DNA from: Xanthostigma xanthostigma
Lineage: Eukaryota; Arthropoda; Insecta; Raphidioptera; Raphidiidae
Direction: 5' to 3'
DNA: 64,000 bases
NCBI GenBank assembly: GCA_963575645.1
Contig: OY754464.1
Location: 47,110,192-47,174,191 of the forward strand
Shown one piece after another: positions 46,520 to 58,812 of the stretch (positions are counted from its first letter, which is position 1; each line of letters opens with the position of its first letter). The position numbers and the translations under genes are program-made. The notes below the pieces were generated by a model, which saw only the letters and a list, made by a program, of their open reading frames with translations, did no database searches and had not been told where the DNA came from.

Positions 46520-46990
46520 TGATGCGAATGCGCCGATTTTTCCCGAAATAAAATACAAAAATTTCTTGTAAAACAGAAAGAATAATAAGCCGCTATGAAA
46601 AGTATACCATTGTTATATAAAAAACGTTATAGCACATAATATCTCTTGCGCATGCGCCGATTTTCCCCAAAAATAAATTACAAAACTTTCTTGTAAAACA
46701 GATAGAATAATCAACCGTTATGAAATGTAAAGCATTATTATATAAGAAACAACGTCATAGCCCATATCTCTTTTGCGCATGCGCCGATTTTCCCTAAAAA
46801 GTTTACAAAACTTTCATGTAAAAATAGATAAAATAATAAGTCTTTTTAAAAACTATATTATTATTATATAAAACAACATTATAAAAGATATACTCTTTTA
46901 CGCATGCGCCGATGTTCCCAAAAAACAATAGGCCACTTCATATTTGCATATCAAACATCCTCCCAAAATTTGGTTTCAATCCGCTCATCC
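46520..46990 (-). repeat. Four-unit tandem repeat, about 120-bp period, plus terminal block
   Basis: GCGCATGCGCCGATTTTCCC-type motifs recur at about 46524, 46648, 46774 and 46899, each followed by TACAAAACTTTCTTGTAAAA-like text and AATAATAAG. The last unit runs into a block matching 24060-24240 in reverse. Confidence 0.8.
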
Positions 46991-46999
46991 GTATATCTT

Positions 47000-48320
47000 T
47001 ATATCTTTATTTAAAATTCCAATGGAATGTTATAGCGTCAAGTAGGTAAGAAATGTCAAAAATGACGTTTGCATCTGTCAAAGTATATGTTCTAATAATT
47101 AGTTATTCAAATTGTTAACTCAGAAGGCGTTGCATTTTACAAATATTTGAAATGCCATCCGTTTTTGAACAAATGCAATCGTTTTATTTTAAGACAGAAC
47201 AAACGTAATCTTTATATTACCATATTAAACCGTGCAACAGAGAGAGATAACCGAAAGATGTTTGCCATCGATTATATCAAATTGAATTTATTTCTAAATA
47301 AATTTGTATAAAAAACCTGTTTTGGCAAATTCTGTTGTACGAAATTTATGTAAAATTTTCTCCTCTTTCGTTTAAGACAGGTTTCGAACCGATCTGATTT
47401 AAATTGAGTGAGTTATAAGCAAAAAACTTCGTTTTTTCTTTATTGCTCCCCTCTGGGGTCAAAATTCAAAAATCGGGCGACGTTAGGATTTAAGTTACCC
47501 GGAGACGAATCGAACAAAAAAAAGTTTTTTAAAATCGGTTAAGGCGTTTGGGCTGTACGCTGGATACAAAAAGCGTGACTCACAGATTCACAGACAAAGC
47601 GAGTACATATAAGGCGCTTTAGCTTACGCTAATCGCGCCTAAAAAGACAAAAAGTACATCCGTTAATAATTTTGTCTGCTTTTCCCGCGTTCTTTGCATC
47701 CTGACTTTTTCGTCAGACACCATGCGTCGTTTGAGCATATTTTCATTCGTTACCCCTTGCAATTTGCAGGCCTATTGTTTTCACCTGGTGAATGTATTTT
47801 TAAATAATCACCATTGTCTCTAGTACCTTCAGTTAACATTATGAAGAATGCAAAGAGTATTCATGCATAAAATATTGAGTGCTTAATATACTACGATATT
47901 AATTTTGGTCGCATTAATGCGCCTCTTCTTTCATCTTCCAGGTGTCGGCGTGGCAAGAAATCCACAGGTGAACGACCCTGTACCACCTGCCCTTTACTTC
48001 TTATGCATACAGGCTGACCAGAAACTGTATGTTTCTTCGTCTTCTCAGTGTTCCATACTAAAAAAAAAAAAAACGGAACCGTTATGTAGGATTCTATATT
48101 TATTTGTCTGTCTGTTAAGACCATGGAACTAATATTACTAGTTCCATGGTTAAGAGTGTTAAGATCCTTTGTCTCAGGGTCGGCTGGAGGTATCGAAGCT
48201 GAAATTAATATTAAATTCTAAGATCTACAACTCCATAACCCTGTTAGAAATTCAAGCTTCTATCTAAAAAAAGATGCGAACTTCAAAAATCAGATATTTT
48301 TATATTGAAATCTTTAAGTA
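47000..48320. other. No gene recognised; short hairpin inside
   Basis: AT-rich, with probable repeat remnants at 47380-47640. A 12-nt-arm hairpin (ACCATGGAACTA ... TAGTTCCATGGT) lies at 48120-48150. Frames near 47905-48130 exist on both strands but show no recognisable domain. Confidence 0.3.
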
Positions 48321-48323
48321 ATA

Positions 48324-49459
48324 GACCAGTGAAGTAAGCTTTTGACAAGGACAAAATTAATAACAGAAAACGAATGGTGAGGAAGGGAAGAAACTACCGT
48401 CAGAAATACAGAAACCAAAAAATTCAAATGCGTAAAAGGCCGGAGGGTTGTGGCGGGCGCGTTTTAGGAGTCAAACGCGGTTTTTCGTTATTTCCGGCGA
48501 AAGTTGACCTCCAATCGAAAAATGTTGTATGGCAATGTTGTAGGTATTAAAAGGATCTACAACTTTTATGAATATAATTTTTTCACATAACCTTAAAAAT
48601 TCAGAAAAATATCAAAAAAAACGTGTTTTTCATTTTTAATTTTTTTCTCCTGCAAAAATGATTTTTTTTCATGAAATTTTCAGAAGACTTACCTTTCTAT
48701 GTCCTAAATAAGCTGTAATTTTTTTCGAATAAAAAAATTAATTTGCCAATGTAATATTAACAAAAAACCGAAAAATTACCCGCAACTTCAACCTAAAATT
48801 GCCTTTAAACAATATTGTTGGCAATTATATATGAAAATGTACAGTTAAAATCATTCATAAAAGAGGAATTCAATGTTACATTAACAAATGTAATACACCA
48901 TTTGAAAGTAGACATTTTAACGAAGAAAACCCCATACTACGATTTTTGAAAATCTGAAATTTTTACATTACTTTTTTAGGTTGAATTTAGGGGTAATTTT
49001 TCGGTTTTTTGTTAATATTACATTGGCAAATTAATTTTTTTATTCGAAAAAAATACTGCTTATTTAGGACATAGAAAGGTAAGTCTCCTGAAAATTTCAT
49101 GAAAAAAAAAATCATTTTTGCAGGAGAAAAAAATTAAAAACGAAAAACACGGTTTTTTCGATATTTCTCTGAATCTTTAAGGTTATGTGAAAAAATTATA
49201 TTCATAAAAGTTGTAGATCCTTTTAATACCTACAACATTGCCATACAACATTTTTCGATTGGAGGTCAACTTTCGCCGGAAATAACGAAAAACCGTGTTT
49301 GACTCCTAAAACGCGCCCGCCACAACCCTCCGGCCTTTTACGCATTTGAATTTTTTGGTTTCTGTATTTCTGACGGCAGTTTCTTCCCTTCCTCATCATT
49401 CGTTTTCTGTTATTAATTTTGTCCCTTTTTCACTTGATTTTGGGCTAACTGTACTGGTC
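48324..49459. mobile_element. Long-arm foldback element, TA-flanked, 1136 bp
   Basis: Arms of roughly 450 bp are inverted around a centre near 48800-48990. Ends are GACCAGTGAAGT and the complement of GACCAGTACAGT, each next to TA (48322-48323, 49460-49461). Arm identity is high through GCGGGCGCGTTTTAGGAGTC and TTGACCTCCAATCGAAAAAT. No transposase. Confidence 0.78.
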
Positions 49460-49460
49460 T

Positions 49461-49520
49461 ATAACGTCTGATTAGAATTCTTCAATAAATAATATTATAG
49501 ACCAATTTTTCAGCCAAATA
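49461..49520 (-). mobile_element. Fragment related to the repeat at 28.1-28.4 kb
   Basis: The reverse complement reads CTGAAAAATTGGTC, then TTATTTATTGAAGAATTC and TAATCAGACGTTA, as at 28340-28400. The foldback element at 48324-49459 is inserted next to it. Confidence 0.55.
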
Positions 49521-49679
49521 TATTAACAAAAAATAATAATTAATAAATTGACGTTTATTAAAAAATTTTTATATTGACTCACTCATCAGAACTCGCCGTG
49601 TGACGCTAACTGACCTGGTGGTTGTATTTGAAAATAGTTGCAGTTTCGTTTAGGTATACGATGTAATATGAAGAGAAAA

Positions 49680-50415
49680 AACCGGCCAATTGCGAGTTAA
49701 GACTCGCGCACCGAAGGTTCCGTATAAACTTGTATGTATGTAAACAGTTCGTCTATCACGGGAATCGAGTCTCGAGGATTTTTCCCGCATAGCCGTTCGA
49801 AAACTGTTGTCCCCATACATCGACAAACGTCGCGGTCAGTTTGCAAACTAATCGTGTAATTTCAATGAGTTCAGATGGACTGCTGAACAGTATTGTACCT
49901 CATGGCTATATCTGATAGTCTAGTTGTCGTACCGTGTTGTATGCGAGAGTTCTCATATTGTGCTGTATAAGCGCACCGGTAGCGGTCACTTGTTTTGTAT
50001 TAGAACTGTTAAGCGTGTAATTTCAATGAGTTCAGATGGACTGCTGAACAGTATTGTACCTCATGGCTATATCTGATAGTCTAGTTGTCGTACCGTGTTG
50101 TATGCGAGAGTTCTCATATTGTGCTGTATAAGCGCACCGGTAGCGGACACTTGTTTTGTATTAGAACTGTTACTGTATACGTGCGTAGCATGTTTTTTTT
50201 GCGGTTATTTTTTTTGTGATGTAACTATAAATTTACGGTTTTCGGGTTTTTCCCTTTACTTGTGCTATAAAGTATAAGACATTGCTTCTTGCCAAATTTC
50301 ATGGTTCTATAGGAAAGTACCCTATAGGTTTTGATTCCCAAGAGTCTTGACAGACAGATGGACAACAAAGTGATCCTATAAGGGTTATTTTTTTACTTTT
50401 GAGATACGGAACCCT
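49680..50415 (+). repeat. Insect-type interspersed repeat with internal duplication
   Basis: Starts CCAATTGCGAGTTAAGACTC and GCGCACCGAAGGTTCCGTA. Ends AAGTGATCCTATAAGGGTT and GAGATACGGAACCCTGAAAA. These paired phrases are common in insect interspersed repeats, probably a non-LTR element tail. It contains the tandem duplication at 49853-50171. Confidence 0.45.
49853..50171 (+). repeat. 161-bp tandem duplication
   Basis: The unit beginning CGTGTAATTTCAATGAGTTC at 49853 restarts at 50014 and is nearly identical (one clear change, GCGGTCAC versus GCGGACAC). Confidence 0.93.
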
Positions 50416-50419
50416 GAAA

Positions 50420-51520
50420 AAATACATGATTTATGCAGAGAATTGTTAGTGATGTATTAAACCCTGTTAATATCTTTTGTAAGTAAGTAAAGTTTTCTTA
50501 ATTTTATAATTAAAAGGGTTATTGAATATGTCACTTTTTTCATATTCTCGAAAATTTAAAAAAAATGCCATGCGACTGAACATGCTTTTTCGTCAAAAGT
50601 CAAGTTTCGTTTTTTTAACAGAATATTTTAAATACATCCATGCGACGATTTATAAGCTGCATAACTTTTCTCATTTTGCCACCGCGAACGCGACATTTGA
50701 AAACTGCTTAGCTCCACCCACTTGCACATAGCCTTGAACTAGAATATTGAAAATAAAGTTGCTGTTAGCGCACGTGCGATTTCACGGGTAACGACATTTT
50801 TATTGGATATTATAGGTATTAAATTTTGAGTGCCACTGATTCTATCAAATACGAACACCGGGTGCGCGATTATGTATTTGGGGCATTATTTGAATACTTA
50901 CATAGCAAAAATAGTTTTTTTTGTGTGCAGGAAAATAAATAGGATTCCATGACGCAGAATGTTTTAAAATGTTCATTTCCTCTCTTTTTAATTTGCCCAA
51001 TGTGTCCCAAGATTGAGAGAAATAAAACACTATTCTTGTAATTAGGTCTTCGCGGTAAGAAAAAAATGATAAATAATTTTTGATAAAATCAGCCATATGC
51101 GCGTATTTTTGTAAATAAAAAGATCATTAAGAACTTAATGGAAAAACACACTGCGTAAGTATTTTTATGTTAATTATTATGATTGGTTATCATAAGTAAT
51201 TATCGCTGTTCAACTTTTTCTTTTCGAAAATATTTGATGTCTTTTAGTTTATTACGCGTTTCTGCTTTTTGGACATATATTACCTAATTTCGCTTTTGTT
51301 TATCTAAAAAATAAAGGTTCCAGCTAATCGGGCGACGGTGTTATTCCACTCCAAAATACTGATATTTAACAACTCTTTTACAAGCCCCCAGTTCCCAGGC
51401 TCTGCTGTGAGTCAAATGTGTTAAACGTTTCTATAAAAAAAAAATGTCTGTTCTAGAACCAAAAATGTATCATGTTTTCTCCACTATATGTTTCGTGCGC
51501 GGAGGACTCGATGCTCGGAA
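50420..51520. other. No gene recognised
   Basis: AT-rich sequence with short, composition-driven frames only. Confidence 0.3.
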
Positions 51521-51537
51521 TCGACGTTCGGAAATGA

Positions 51538-51640
51538 CGCTCAAAATTTCATACGTCTCTCAGCTATGTGTTGCGCGGAAAAAATTGACGCTCAAAATTG
51601 ACGCTCAAAATTGACGCTCAAACAAAATTGACGCTCAAAA
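51538..51640 (+). repeat. Minisatellite of AAAATTGACGCTC units
   Basis: TTGACGCTCAAAA repeats four to five times in a row, with earlier diverged ATGACGCTCAAAA and GACTCGATGCTCGG phrases. Confidence 0.75.
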
Positions 51641-51926
51641 AAATTTAGTACCCCAGGGCTAAAACATGATACATGTTAATAAATACATTTTGGTAGGTTG
51701 TGTATCTATAGTGTCGTCGTAGGTAATATTCCGACAAGAGCTAGCGAGTTGTACCAATGACACAAATCGTAATATCATTGCACGCGAGATATGTACTATA
51801 ATATATATGGTATTTTTTGCAGGTACCTCCTAAACAATAGCGACTTTACTGTTCATTTTCAATATTTTTGACAGTTCACTTTTAAACAAACGCCACTTCT
51901 AATAGTAGGTTATATTATAAAAAAAA

Positions 51927-52169
51927 ATGGCTGTCTGTAAAGTCGGTTTACGGACGATAGTTTTACGTGATAACGTATTCCGCTCGAATATCATATTTAA
52001 TAATACATAACCTAAATTTTAGTAGCTGTCAAACTTGGGCCGATCGTGCTTCTCTATCGCTTATACTGCGCTCTCGCTTGCACGCACAGGGTCAGGCGGA
52101 ACGTTACGGCGTTACACTTTTTCGTGCGTGCAGCTGGTGTTTCATCAATTTATAAGACGTTATCACGTC
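51927..52169 (-). mobile_element. T-run element, copy 5 (243 bp, minus orientation)
   Basis: Reads ATGGCTGTCTGTAAAGTCGG at the left and GACGTTATCACGTC at the right, the reverse of the other copies. It is flanked by A-runs on this strand (T-runs in element orientation). The centre matches the copy at 19936 (GGGCCGATCGTGCTTCTC). Confidence 0.82.
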
Positions 52170-52559
52170 AAAAAACTAGCAGACAAACAGTGATTTACTA
52201 TATGGTATAGCACTATAGTGCGTATTGAGTTACTTTACATACCTGTATACGCGTGTAATGCAGCTATTTTATAAGGGGTAGTACAAAAAATTACAAAGTT
52301 ATCGTCATTTTATATTATACCAGCCGTTGCGCGAATGAGACGAAACACAGATGCGTTCCCATTATTTGGCACTCCCATTATTTGGTAGTCCTTTCCCCTA
52401 ATAAAATTAAAAATTCTCGTGATTATCGCCCTGAAAAACCTTGAAAATAACACCCATGTTGATTCTGAAACTATTTACGTCTTTTGACCCTCTGAAGGGG
52501 TTGTTTTTAAAAAAGAATGAAACACGTGTTTATTTGTTGACAGGAGTAATCCTGCGCAT

Positions 52560-53050
52560 TTTCAAATTGATACATCTATATCATATGATTTCTCCATGCA
52601 AATTTTGAAGCCCCATTACACTCTTTTAGGGGTTGAATTTCCAAAAATATGTTCTTAGCGGGTGCCTACGTCGTAATAACTATCTGTGTGCCAAATTTCA
52701 GCCCAATCCGTCCAGTGGTTTGAGCTGTGTGTTGATTCTCCATTCAAATTTTGAACCCTCGTTACGTCTTTTTATTGGTTGAATTTTCAAAAATCCTTTC
52801 CTAGCGGATGCCTACATCATAATAACTATCTGTGTGCTAAATTTCAGCCCAATCCGTCCAGTGATTTGAGCTGTGCGTTGATAGATCAGTCAGTCAGTCA
52901 ATCAGTCACGGTTTCCTTTTATGTATTACAAGACTGTAAAACGTAAATAATGTTTTCTTAAGGTGTTTTTTAGGCTTCCGTACCTAAACCAAAACGATCC
53001 AACTAAGCCCTATTCTTGTGACAACACAGTCTGCCCGCCCGTCTGTTAGC
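52560..53050 (+). repeat. Interspersed repeat remnants
   Basis: The phrase AAATTTCAGCCCAATCCGTC with CAGTG(G/A)TTTGAGCTGTG occurs twice about 170 bp apart. It is followed by a GATCAGTCAGTCAGTCA tail and, at about 52970, GCTTCCGTACCTAAACC. Probably 3' ends of non-LTR elements; not assigned. Confidence 0.45.
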
Positions 53051-53272
53051 TCGTAAATGAGATGGGAAATGTTCACGTATTTTGTATTGTTTTTGATCCA
53101 AAATTGGAATTGATGTTTCAAATTTTGAGAATTTGATTTTCAATACAAATAAAGGGGAATGGGAATCAAATCAGTTTCTGCAGAAATGGGAAAACCCTTT
53201 TTTTATTTGTTGAATAAGGTGCTATTTTATATGTTTGAGAATATATATCATTATTCTATAATTACTTTATAG

Positions 53273-53862
53273 ACTAGACGGCGAGGAGGTAAAAACATTA
53301 AAAAGTGCATTATTCGGGCACAGGCGAATTATTGTTGGAATCGCTTCGTTTTAGGATGTAGTTCAACCCCCTAAGTTTGCTTACAAATTGTTGGTGTGCT
53401 TGATTTTATAATTGACAATTAGTGACGAAAACAGTGCTTTTTTCTCTATTTCCTTTAATATCTCCGTTCCTCTTGACTTTTAGTATAGTATATGCATTGA
53501 GAAAGTTGTTCCTTATGAAATTTCCTAAAAAATGACCACCGACAGAGATCGCTAAGTGCAATTGTTAACTTGCAAATGTTAAAAAAACACGTTTCTTCAC
53601 TATTTTTTTACTAAAAACATAGATGACTGAAAATTCTCAAAAATGATGTCTATGTGGACCCAAACATGCATGAATAATTTTAGCGTCATCGGTCAATTAC
53701 TTCTCGAGCAATTAACGATCACTTTTTTTTGTTTCCTTAATTGCAAATTGCGCCATATTTTCACAAACGGGGTTCGCTGGTCGGACCAAGCCAGAAAAAT
53801 CACAAATCCATTCAACTTTAGTATCCCGTTGGAATTTTTGGAAAAAATTAATTCTAACCGAA
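53273..53862 (+). mobile_element. Partial copy of the 3637-4714 foldback element
   Basis: TA then GACTAGACGGCGAGGA, one full arm, then the loop in the opposite orientation, ending near TTAATTCTAACCG. The second arm is missing. Confidence 0.75.
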
Positions 53863-53869
53863 TTTAACC

Positions 53870-54498
53870 GAGAACCAAATCTCATAAGGTTTGTGCGGGG
53901 TTCTTTGTTAGAAAGTGACTAAAAATTAAGAACACTGACTCTACAGAATGACAACATTAAACGAAGAAATAAACGATTTTTCTGATTAATATTGTATAAA
54001 CTCTATTCCATGAACCGTTATAGCAATAAACCTACGTGATCAGCTTTTGATTGGTCGCTTGAAACTCAACACAGCAGAACAAATCAAATACTTTATGCAA
54101 GTGAAACATGTGTTGTTCACGTGTTGGTGGAAAAGATTATAGTTTCGAAGCAGCACACAAATTAAAGATACCTACTGCAGTGTTCATTTCATAGTTACTT
54201 GCGACAGTTGACTATTGTTTAAAGGGATTGTGCCAATTATCTTCTTTTTGCGTCAGTCAATTTGCATCCCATTTCAAATTCTTACAGCAAATAAATGTCT
54301 ATAATGATGCGTGCATATATTTACATTGAAGTAAAAATTGACGTGCAAAGAAGGAGTAATTATGCTGTTTGCGTCAATTTTATTTAAAAAACTTATTTTA
54401 AAATCAAATTTATGACGCACTTTTATCTCTCTGTGAAATCGAGCGAAACTGCCTAATAGAGAGAGGCGATTACAGTTTTTTTTTTTATTTTACGAGTA
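53870..54498. other. No feature recognised
   Basis: AT-rich intergenic or intronic sequence without coding frame or bounded repeat. Confidence 0.3.
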
Positions 54499-54816
54499 GG
54501 GGAGATTGGGTAACAGTGGATCACTTTTTTTCCCAAGTCCTGCAGTTCCAAAATTTATGGCTAAATGATTAATCTCTGAAATTAAATCATAATATGAGTA
54601 TCTAATTTTCAAAGAAAAATGCATTTATTGGTGACTATTACATAAACTTACAAGTTATAACCACTTAAAAAAAAATGGGAAATGATCCACTGAGACCCGG
54701 GAGTGGGTCATTTTGAATTAATGCATGGGCAAGCACGCGTTTGTGTTCGTAAGCGTAAACTGAGTTATAGTGAATGATCCACTTTACCCCGTGATTCACT
54801 GTGACCCAATCTCCTC
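54499..54816. mobile_element. MITE with GGGGAGATTGGGTAAC end, 318 bp
   Basis: Left end GGGGAGATTGGGTAACAGTG after TA; right end CACTGTGACCCAATCTCCTC. Subterminal GTGGATCACTT / GATCCACTTTACC are inverted too. The end resembles GGGGAGAGTTGGGTAA of the pogo-like element at 57953, so it may be mobilised by a related transposase. Confidence 0.65.
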
Positions 54817-55109
54817 AAAGCAAGATTTTGCCTATAGTTTAGGTATACATTCTCCATTTCATATAATAAACCTATAGCTGGTATATGGTGCATGAGTTTT
54901 ACATTCCCGTACCCCATAAATGACCCCCATCATAAGAAATGTGGACATTTGATAACATTACATGTTTTTAAAATCGGTAAAAACATCAGCTTAGTATACA
55001 AAAAATCTGTATCCCCGTGGACACAATTACTGTGTCCTCCGTAGACATAACTGTATCCACCGTGGACACAATCCCCACCTTTGCAATCCCGTAACAATAT
55101 GCTAGTAAT

Positions 55110-56270
55110 CAGGGATGGCGAACCCTTCTACACCTTTGTGCCAATTATTTACAAAAAAAGTTTAATGTGGCCATGACGTGCCGACAAGCAACCAAAGAAT
55201 TTAGTTGTCAAAACAATGAATCAAACAGATAAAAATTATAATTTTGCTAAGTAATACATTGAGCACAATGCAACTTTTTCGTTTTTGTTATTTGGTGGAT
55301 AGTCAATTGTTTTCGGCATTTAGCATATTGCACATACCGCTAAACTAGCGGTATGTGCTTTATTATCGCTTTGTGCGTCAGAGCTGACTTTCGTTCATAT
55401 AAGAAGTTATATCTAAGTTAATTTCACACGAAATCCATTCAAATTGAAGCTTTTTGAAAAGAGGAGATTCTAATCTATAAAATAGAACCATTTTTAAATC
55501 AATTTGAGTTCATAAATACTATTAAAATTGTAATTGAAAATCACAAACAGCAGTTGTCGGTTGGTCTGTACGTATGTACGTACGTCACGACTCTACAGAT
55601 CGCAATTTTGGTCGGATTGCCTTGGGTTATATTTTATTCACTTTGTTTACTATCAGACCAGAACCCTATTTAAATTCACTAAAATGTGTTCAGTAGTTTA
55701 ATTTTTATAAACAGTTTTATTTTTTATTATTTTTGACAGCTAATAGTTTAAAAACAATATAATAATTGCTGTGCAAATATAGTGTAATCCATAAAACAAG
55801 TGCTACACTTGTATACCGTGATAACACCACTACACGTATTAGGCAGCCGTGGTGTAATGGTTATGCCGTTGGATCCCCAAGGGCAAGGTCCTGGGTTCGA
55901 TTCCTTACGATATCATTGATTTTTTTCTTTTTTTTTCTTTTTATTTTGTTTTATTTTATTCCACTTGATATTAATTATATATTATATTATGTATAGTTCT
56001 TAATTTTTTTTATTTTTGAAAACTTAAAAAAAAATATTTTTTCAATTTTTAATTATTTATTTCTTTAAATTTTTAAATCTTTTTAAATTTATTAAAAATA
56101 TTTTTTAATTGTTATTTTTTTATCATACAGTGGAAAACTTGCGGGATGTGCACTTTTGGTTTTGCCAACTATTTTTGATTATTTCGATTTTGCACCTCAA
56201 TCAATATCGTGCCAGCAATAATCTGGCGTGTGCCACCTGTGGCACGCGTGCCATAGGTTCGCCACCCCTG
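55110..56270. mobile_element. hAT-like element, about 1.16 kb
   Basis: Left end CAGGGATGGCGAACCC; right end GGTTCGCCACCCCTG. GTGCCA-type motifs follow inside both ends. A clean 8-bp duplication is not visible. The interior includes a tRNA-like sequence with a T-rich tail. No transposase frame. Confidence 0.6.
55841..55910 (+). pseudogene. tRNA-like sequence (pseudogene or SINE head)
   Basis: A-box-like TGGTGTAATGGTTA and B-box GGGTTCGATTCC are spaced as in a tRNA, but the acceptor strands do not pair. A long T-rich tract follows. It lies inside the hAT-like element. Confidence 0.55.
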
Positions 56271-57599
56271 CACTAGTTGAAGTAGTGTATCATTGTTTAG
56301 CTCTGTAACCTAGCCGTTTTCTATATAGAGCAGATGAGGAGACATAGTTTTGACAACTTTACTCCGTATTAAAATGTGACCTATTTTGAAATTCAAGTAT
56401 AGATTCTCGTGCGATATGTTTTATTCATTTGTGTGTTTCTTTTATTATGAAATTATTGTTTTAAGATAATGGCATTTATTTTATATTTATGCAGTTCTAT
56501 TTTTGTACATCTTATATAAAATTATAAATAATGCAGTTTTGTTTTTATATAGAAGTTTAAGCTTCAACCGTACAAAAGTCTACAGGACAACACTACCGAA
56601 ATTTTATTATTGAATTGATCGGATAATATGATGAAAAACATTAAATCGACCACGGACTATTGAAATTTTTTTGTTTTTTTTTTGTCGTCAGTATCTAAAT
56701 ACGGCTCAACACTACTTGATAAAATTTATACAGATTATAGAAAAGTATCAATTGTTTACAGTTGTCATCGCCTCGATTTTTTTTTGCATACCTGGCAGAC
56801 TTCAGATTGAACATTTGTCCGTTATGACGATGATAAATTATTGTAAATCTATATATTAACAATTTCGTTGAGGGGTACCTCTAAAAATTATTTAGCGTAA
56901 AAAATATTAATTTCGAATCGATAACATATCATATTCGCAAAATTCGAATACTCACGTACGTATAATAATAACGATGAATTATAACAATTATTTGCTTGCC
57001 CGTCTCTATCTACTGTCTTTTAAAGTTTTAATCACTTAAATCAAGTTGTTGATAAAGAGGTGCATAAACGTTTCGTTACGGCAGACTTGATTGAAATCTA
57101 TCACAAACCACTATACTCTTTGTCAGTATTTTAATTACTAAGATTATTATCATTCATGCTTATCCTGCAAAGAATCGTTTTCATCATTTCGGTATAATAT
57201 GACATATTATATTGCTTTTTTTAAGCGACAATACTCTGAATTTGCAATGCAATGAGTATACGATGTCTGGAAGACCATTAAAGAGACGAAAAAATCCTAC
57301 TCGATTTAGTGCGGACCATTAACCCCGCAGGACCAGCACTATTTATACGGCTATTTCTGACACGGCTTTAAATACATACAGAACTTGACTCGTACGAAGC
57401 CGGGTTCGTAGCTAGTAGCGGATAGTTCTCTATAATCTGTACAAATTTCATCAAGCAGTGTTGCCTTATGCGAAATATTGACAACAGAAAATCGCAATAC
57501 AATTGAATTTATCTGCCACCGATTTGATGTCTTTCATCGTATTATCTGAACTCAATAATGAAATTTGTTAGTGTTGTCGAGTAGACTTTTGAGCGAACT
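56271..57599. other. No gene recognised
   Basis: AT-rich; the sequence from about 57230 may belong to the decayed non-LTR element that follows. Confidence 0.3.
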
Positions 57600-57889
57600 G
57601 TTAGTTTTTACCCACGACGGAACGACGTACTTTGATACTGTTGTGGCAGATAAATTGTCAAAACACTTTGGGGAAAATATGTCGGACAAGGGTCACGCTA
57701 AAGAACAACATTAATACTATGTTTTTACGTCCAGCTAATACCTCAGAAGTTAGTAATATAATAATGGGTTTGCCAAATAAGAAGTCAACGGGATTTGACA
57801 ATGTTTCGTCAATTGTACGTAAAAAAAGCTTGCCATTATTTAAAACATTAATAATTCTAAAATTTGCATTGTGGATTAAGTATGTTTAA
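57600..57889 (+). pseudogene. Fragment of a non-LTR retrotransposon reverse transcriptase
   Basis: The frame contains FLRPANTSEVSNIIMGLPNK followed by KSTGFDNVSS, the typical start of jockey/I-type reverse transcriptases (PNKKSTGFDN...). The fragment ends within about 40 codons and the palm motifs are missing. An upstream segment (VVADKLSKHFGENMSD) may belong to it in another frame. Confidence 0.6.
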
Positions 57890-58408
57890 AAAATATGAAT
57901 CCTGAAATTTAAATAACGAATTATTATAAAAAAATAATTATCCCTAAATTTAGGGGAGAGTTGGGTAATAGCGCTCACTGGGTAATGGCGCTCAGCCGTA
58001 TTTTGAAAAAACCGCCGACTGTATTCTCAATAGTGCATGTCTGACATCTAGTTGGAAGTAAGAGAAGCTACGCTATTAATGTTAAGATTGCGTTCAGACA
58101 GGTGTTGTGTACTGAGCCGGGAATTTGTGATTTGTTATTATTTACAAGTAAGTTTTTTCATTTTTATTACGTAATATCAAGATATAAACAAACTTAGATA
58201 ATATCACGTTTACTTGTGCTAAGACAGCGTTTTCTTGCGGTCATTTTGATATGTAAAAATCCTAACCTCTCTGCTGAATCTGCTGTTGACAGTTAAGAAA
58301 GTGTGTGCTATGCGCGTAGGGTATTTCCGCTCACTGTGAGCGCGATTCCCCCACAGTGATTGGAATTACCCCAAAACCTATTAAATACTAAATTACACTG
58401 TTTTCAGA

Positions 58409-58768
58409 ATGCCTCGAGTTAAAATTCGTACATCACAAAAAGCATCTTGGACTATTCAGTCTATGGAAAAAGCAATGGCAGCTGTTGGTAAAAAGAAATT
58501 GGGTATTAGAGAAGCTTGTCGTTATTACAATGTTCCATATAGCTCACTGCGCGACAGATTACGAATAGGAGTTTGCAAGGTTCCGCGACTGGGCCGAAAG
58601 ACTACAATTTCAGCAGAAAATGAAAAGGAGTTAGCTGCTCACGTTCTTAAACTATCCAAATTGTTCTTTGGAATAACAACACTTAGCCTTCGGCGAGCTG
58701 CTTTTGAGTTTGTCACTAAAAATATCATTCAGAATAATTTCAATAAAAACGATAAAAGACAGTCTTAG
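58409..58768 (+). CDS. Pogo-like transposase N-terminal part (HTH_psq-type)
   Basis: 119 codons starting MPRVKIRTSQKASWTIQSME. Residues about 12-60 fit a pipsqueak-type helix-turn-helix (GIREACRYYNVPYSSLRDRL), which binds transposon ends. Then comes ISAENEKELAAHVLKLSKLF, as in pogo-family proteins. It stops at TAG just after the start of the second DNA-binding segment, so it could act only as a DNA-binding fragment. Probably a relic. Confidence 0.7.
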   Translation: MPRVKIRTSQKASWTIQSMEKAMAAVGKKKLGIREACRYYNVPYSSLRDRLRIGVCKVPRLGRKTTISAENEKELAAHVLKLSKLFFGITTLSLRRAAFEFVTKNIIQNNFNKNDKRQS

Positions 58769-58812
58769 AAAAAATTGAAAAAAAACGTCAAGACAGAAAG
58801 ACCACAAACGAC

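Noticed and set aside
47891..48132. Opposed frames with PRRHLEDERRGALM on the minus strand
   Set aside because: Looks faintly like the end of a retroelement polyprotein but too short and without a diagnostic motif to call.
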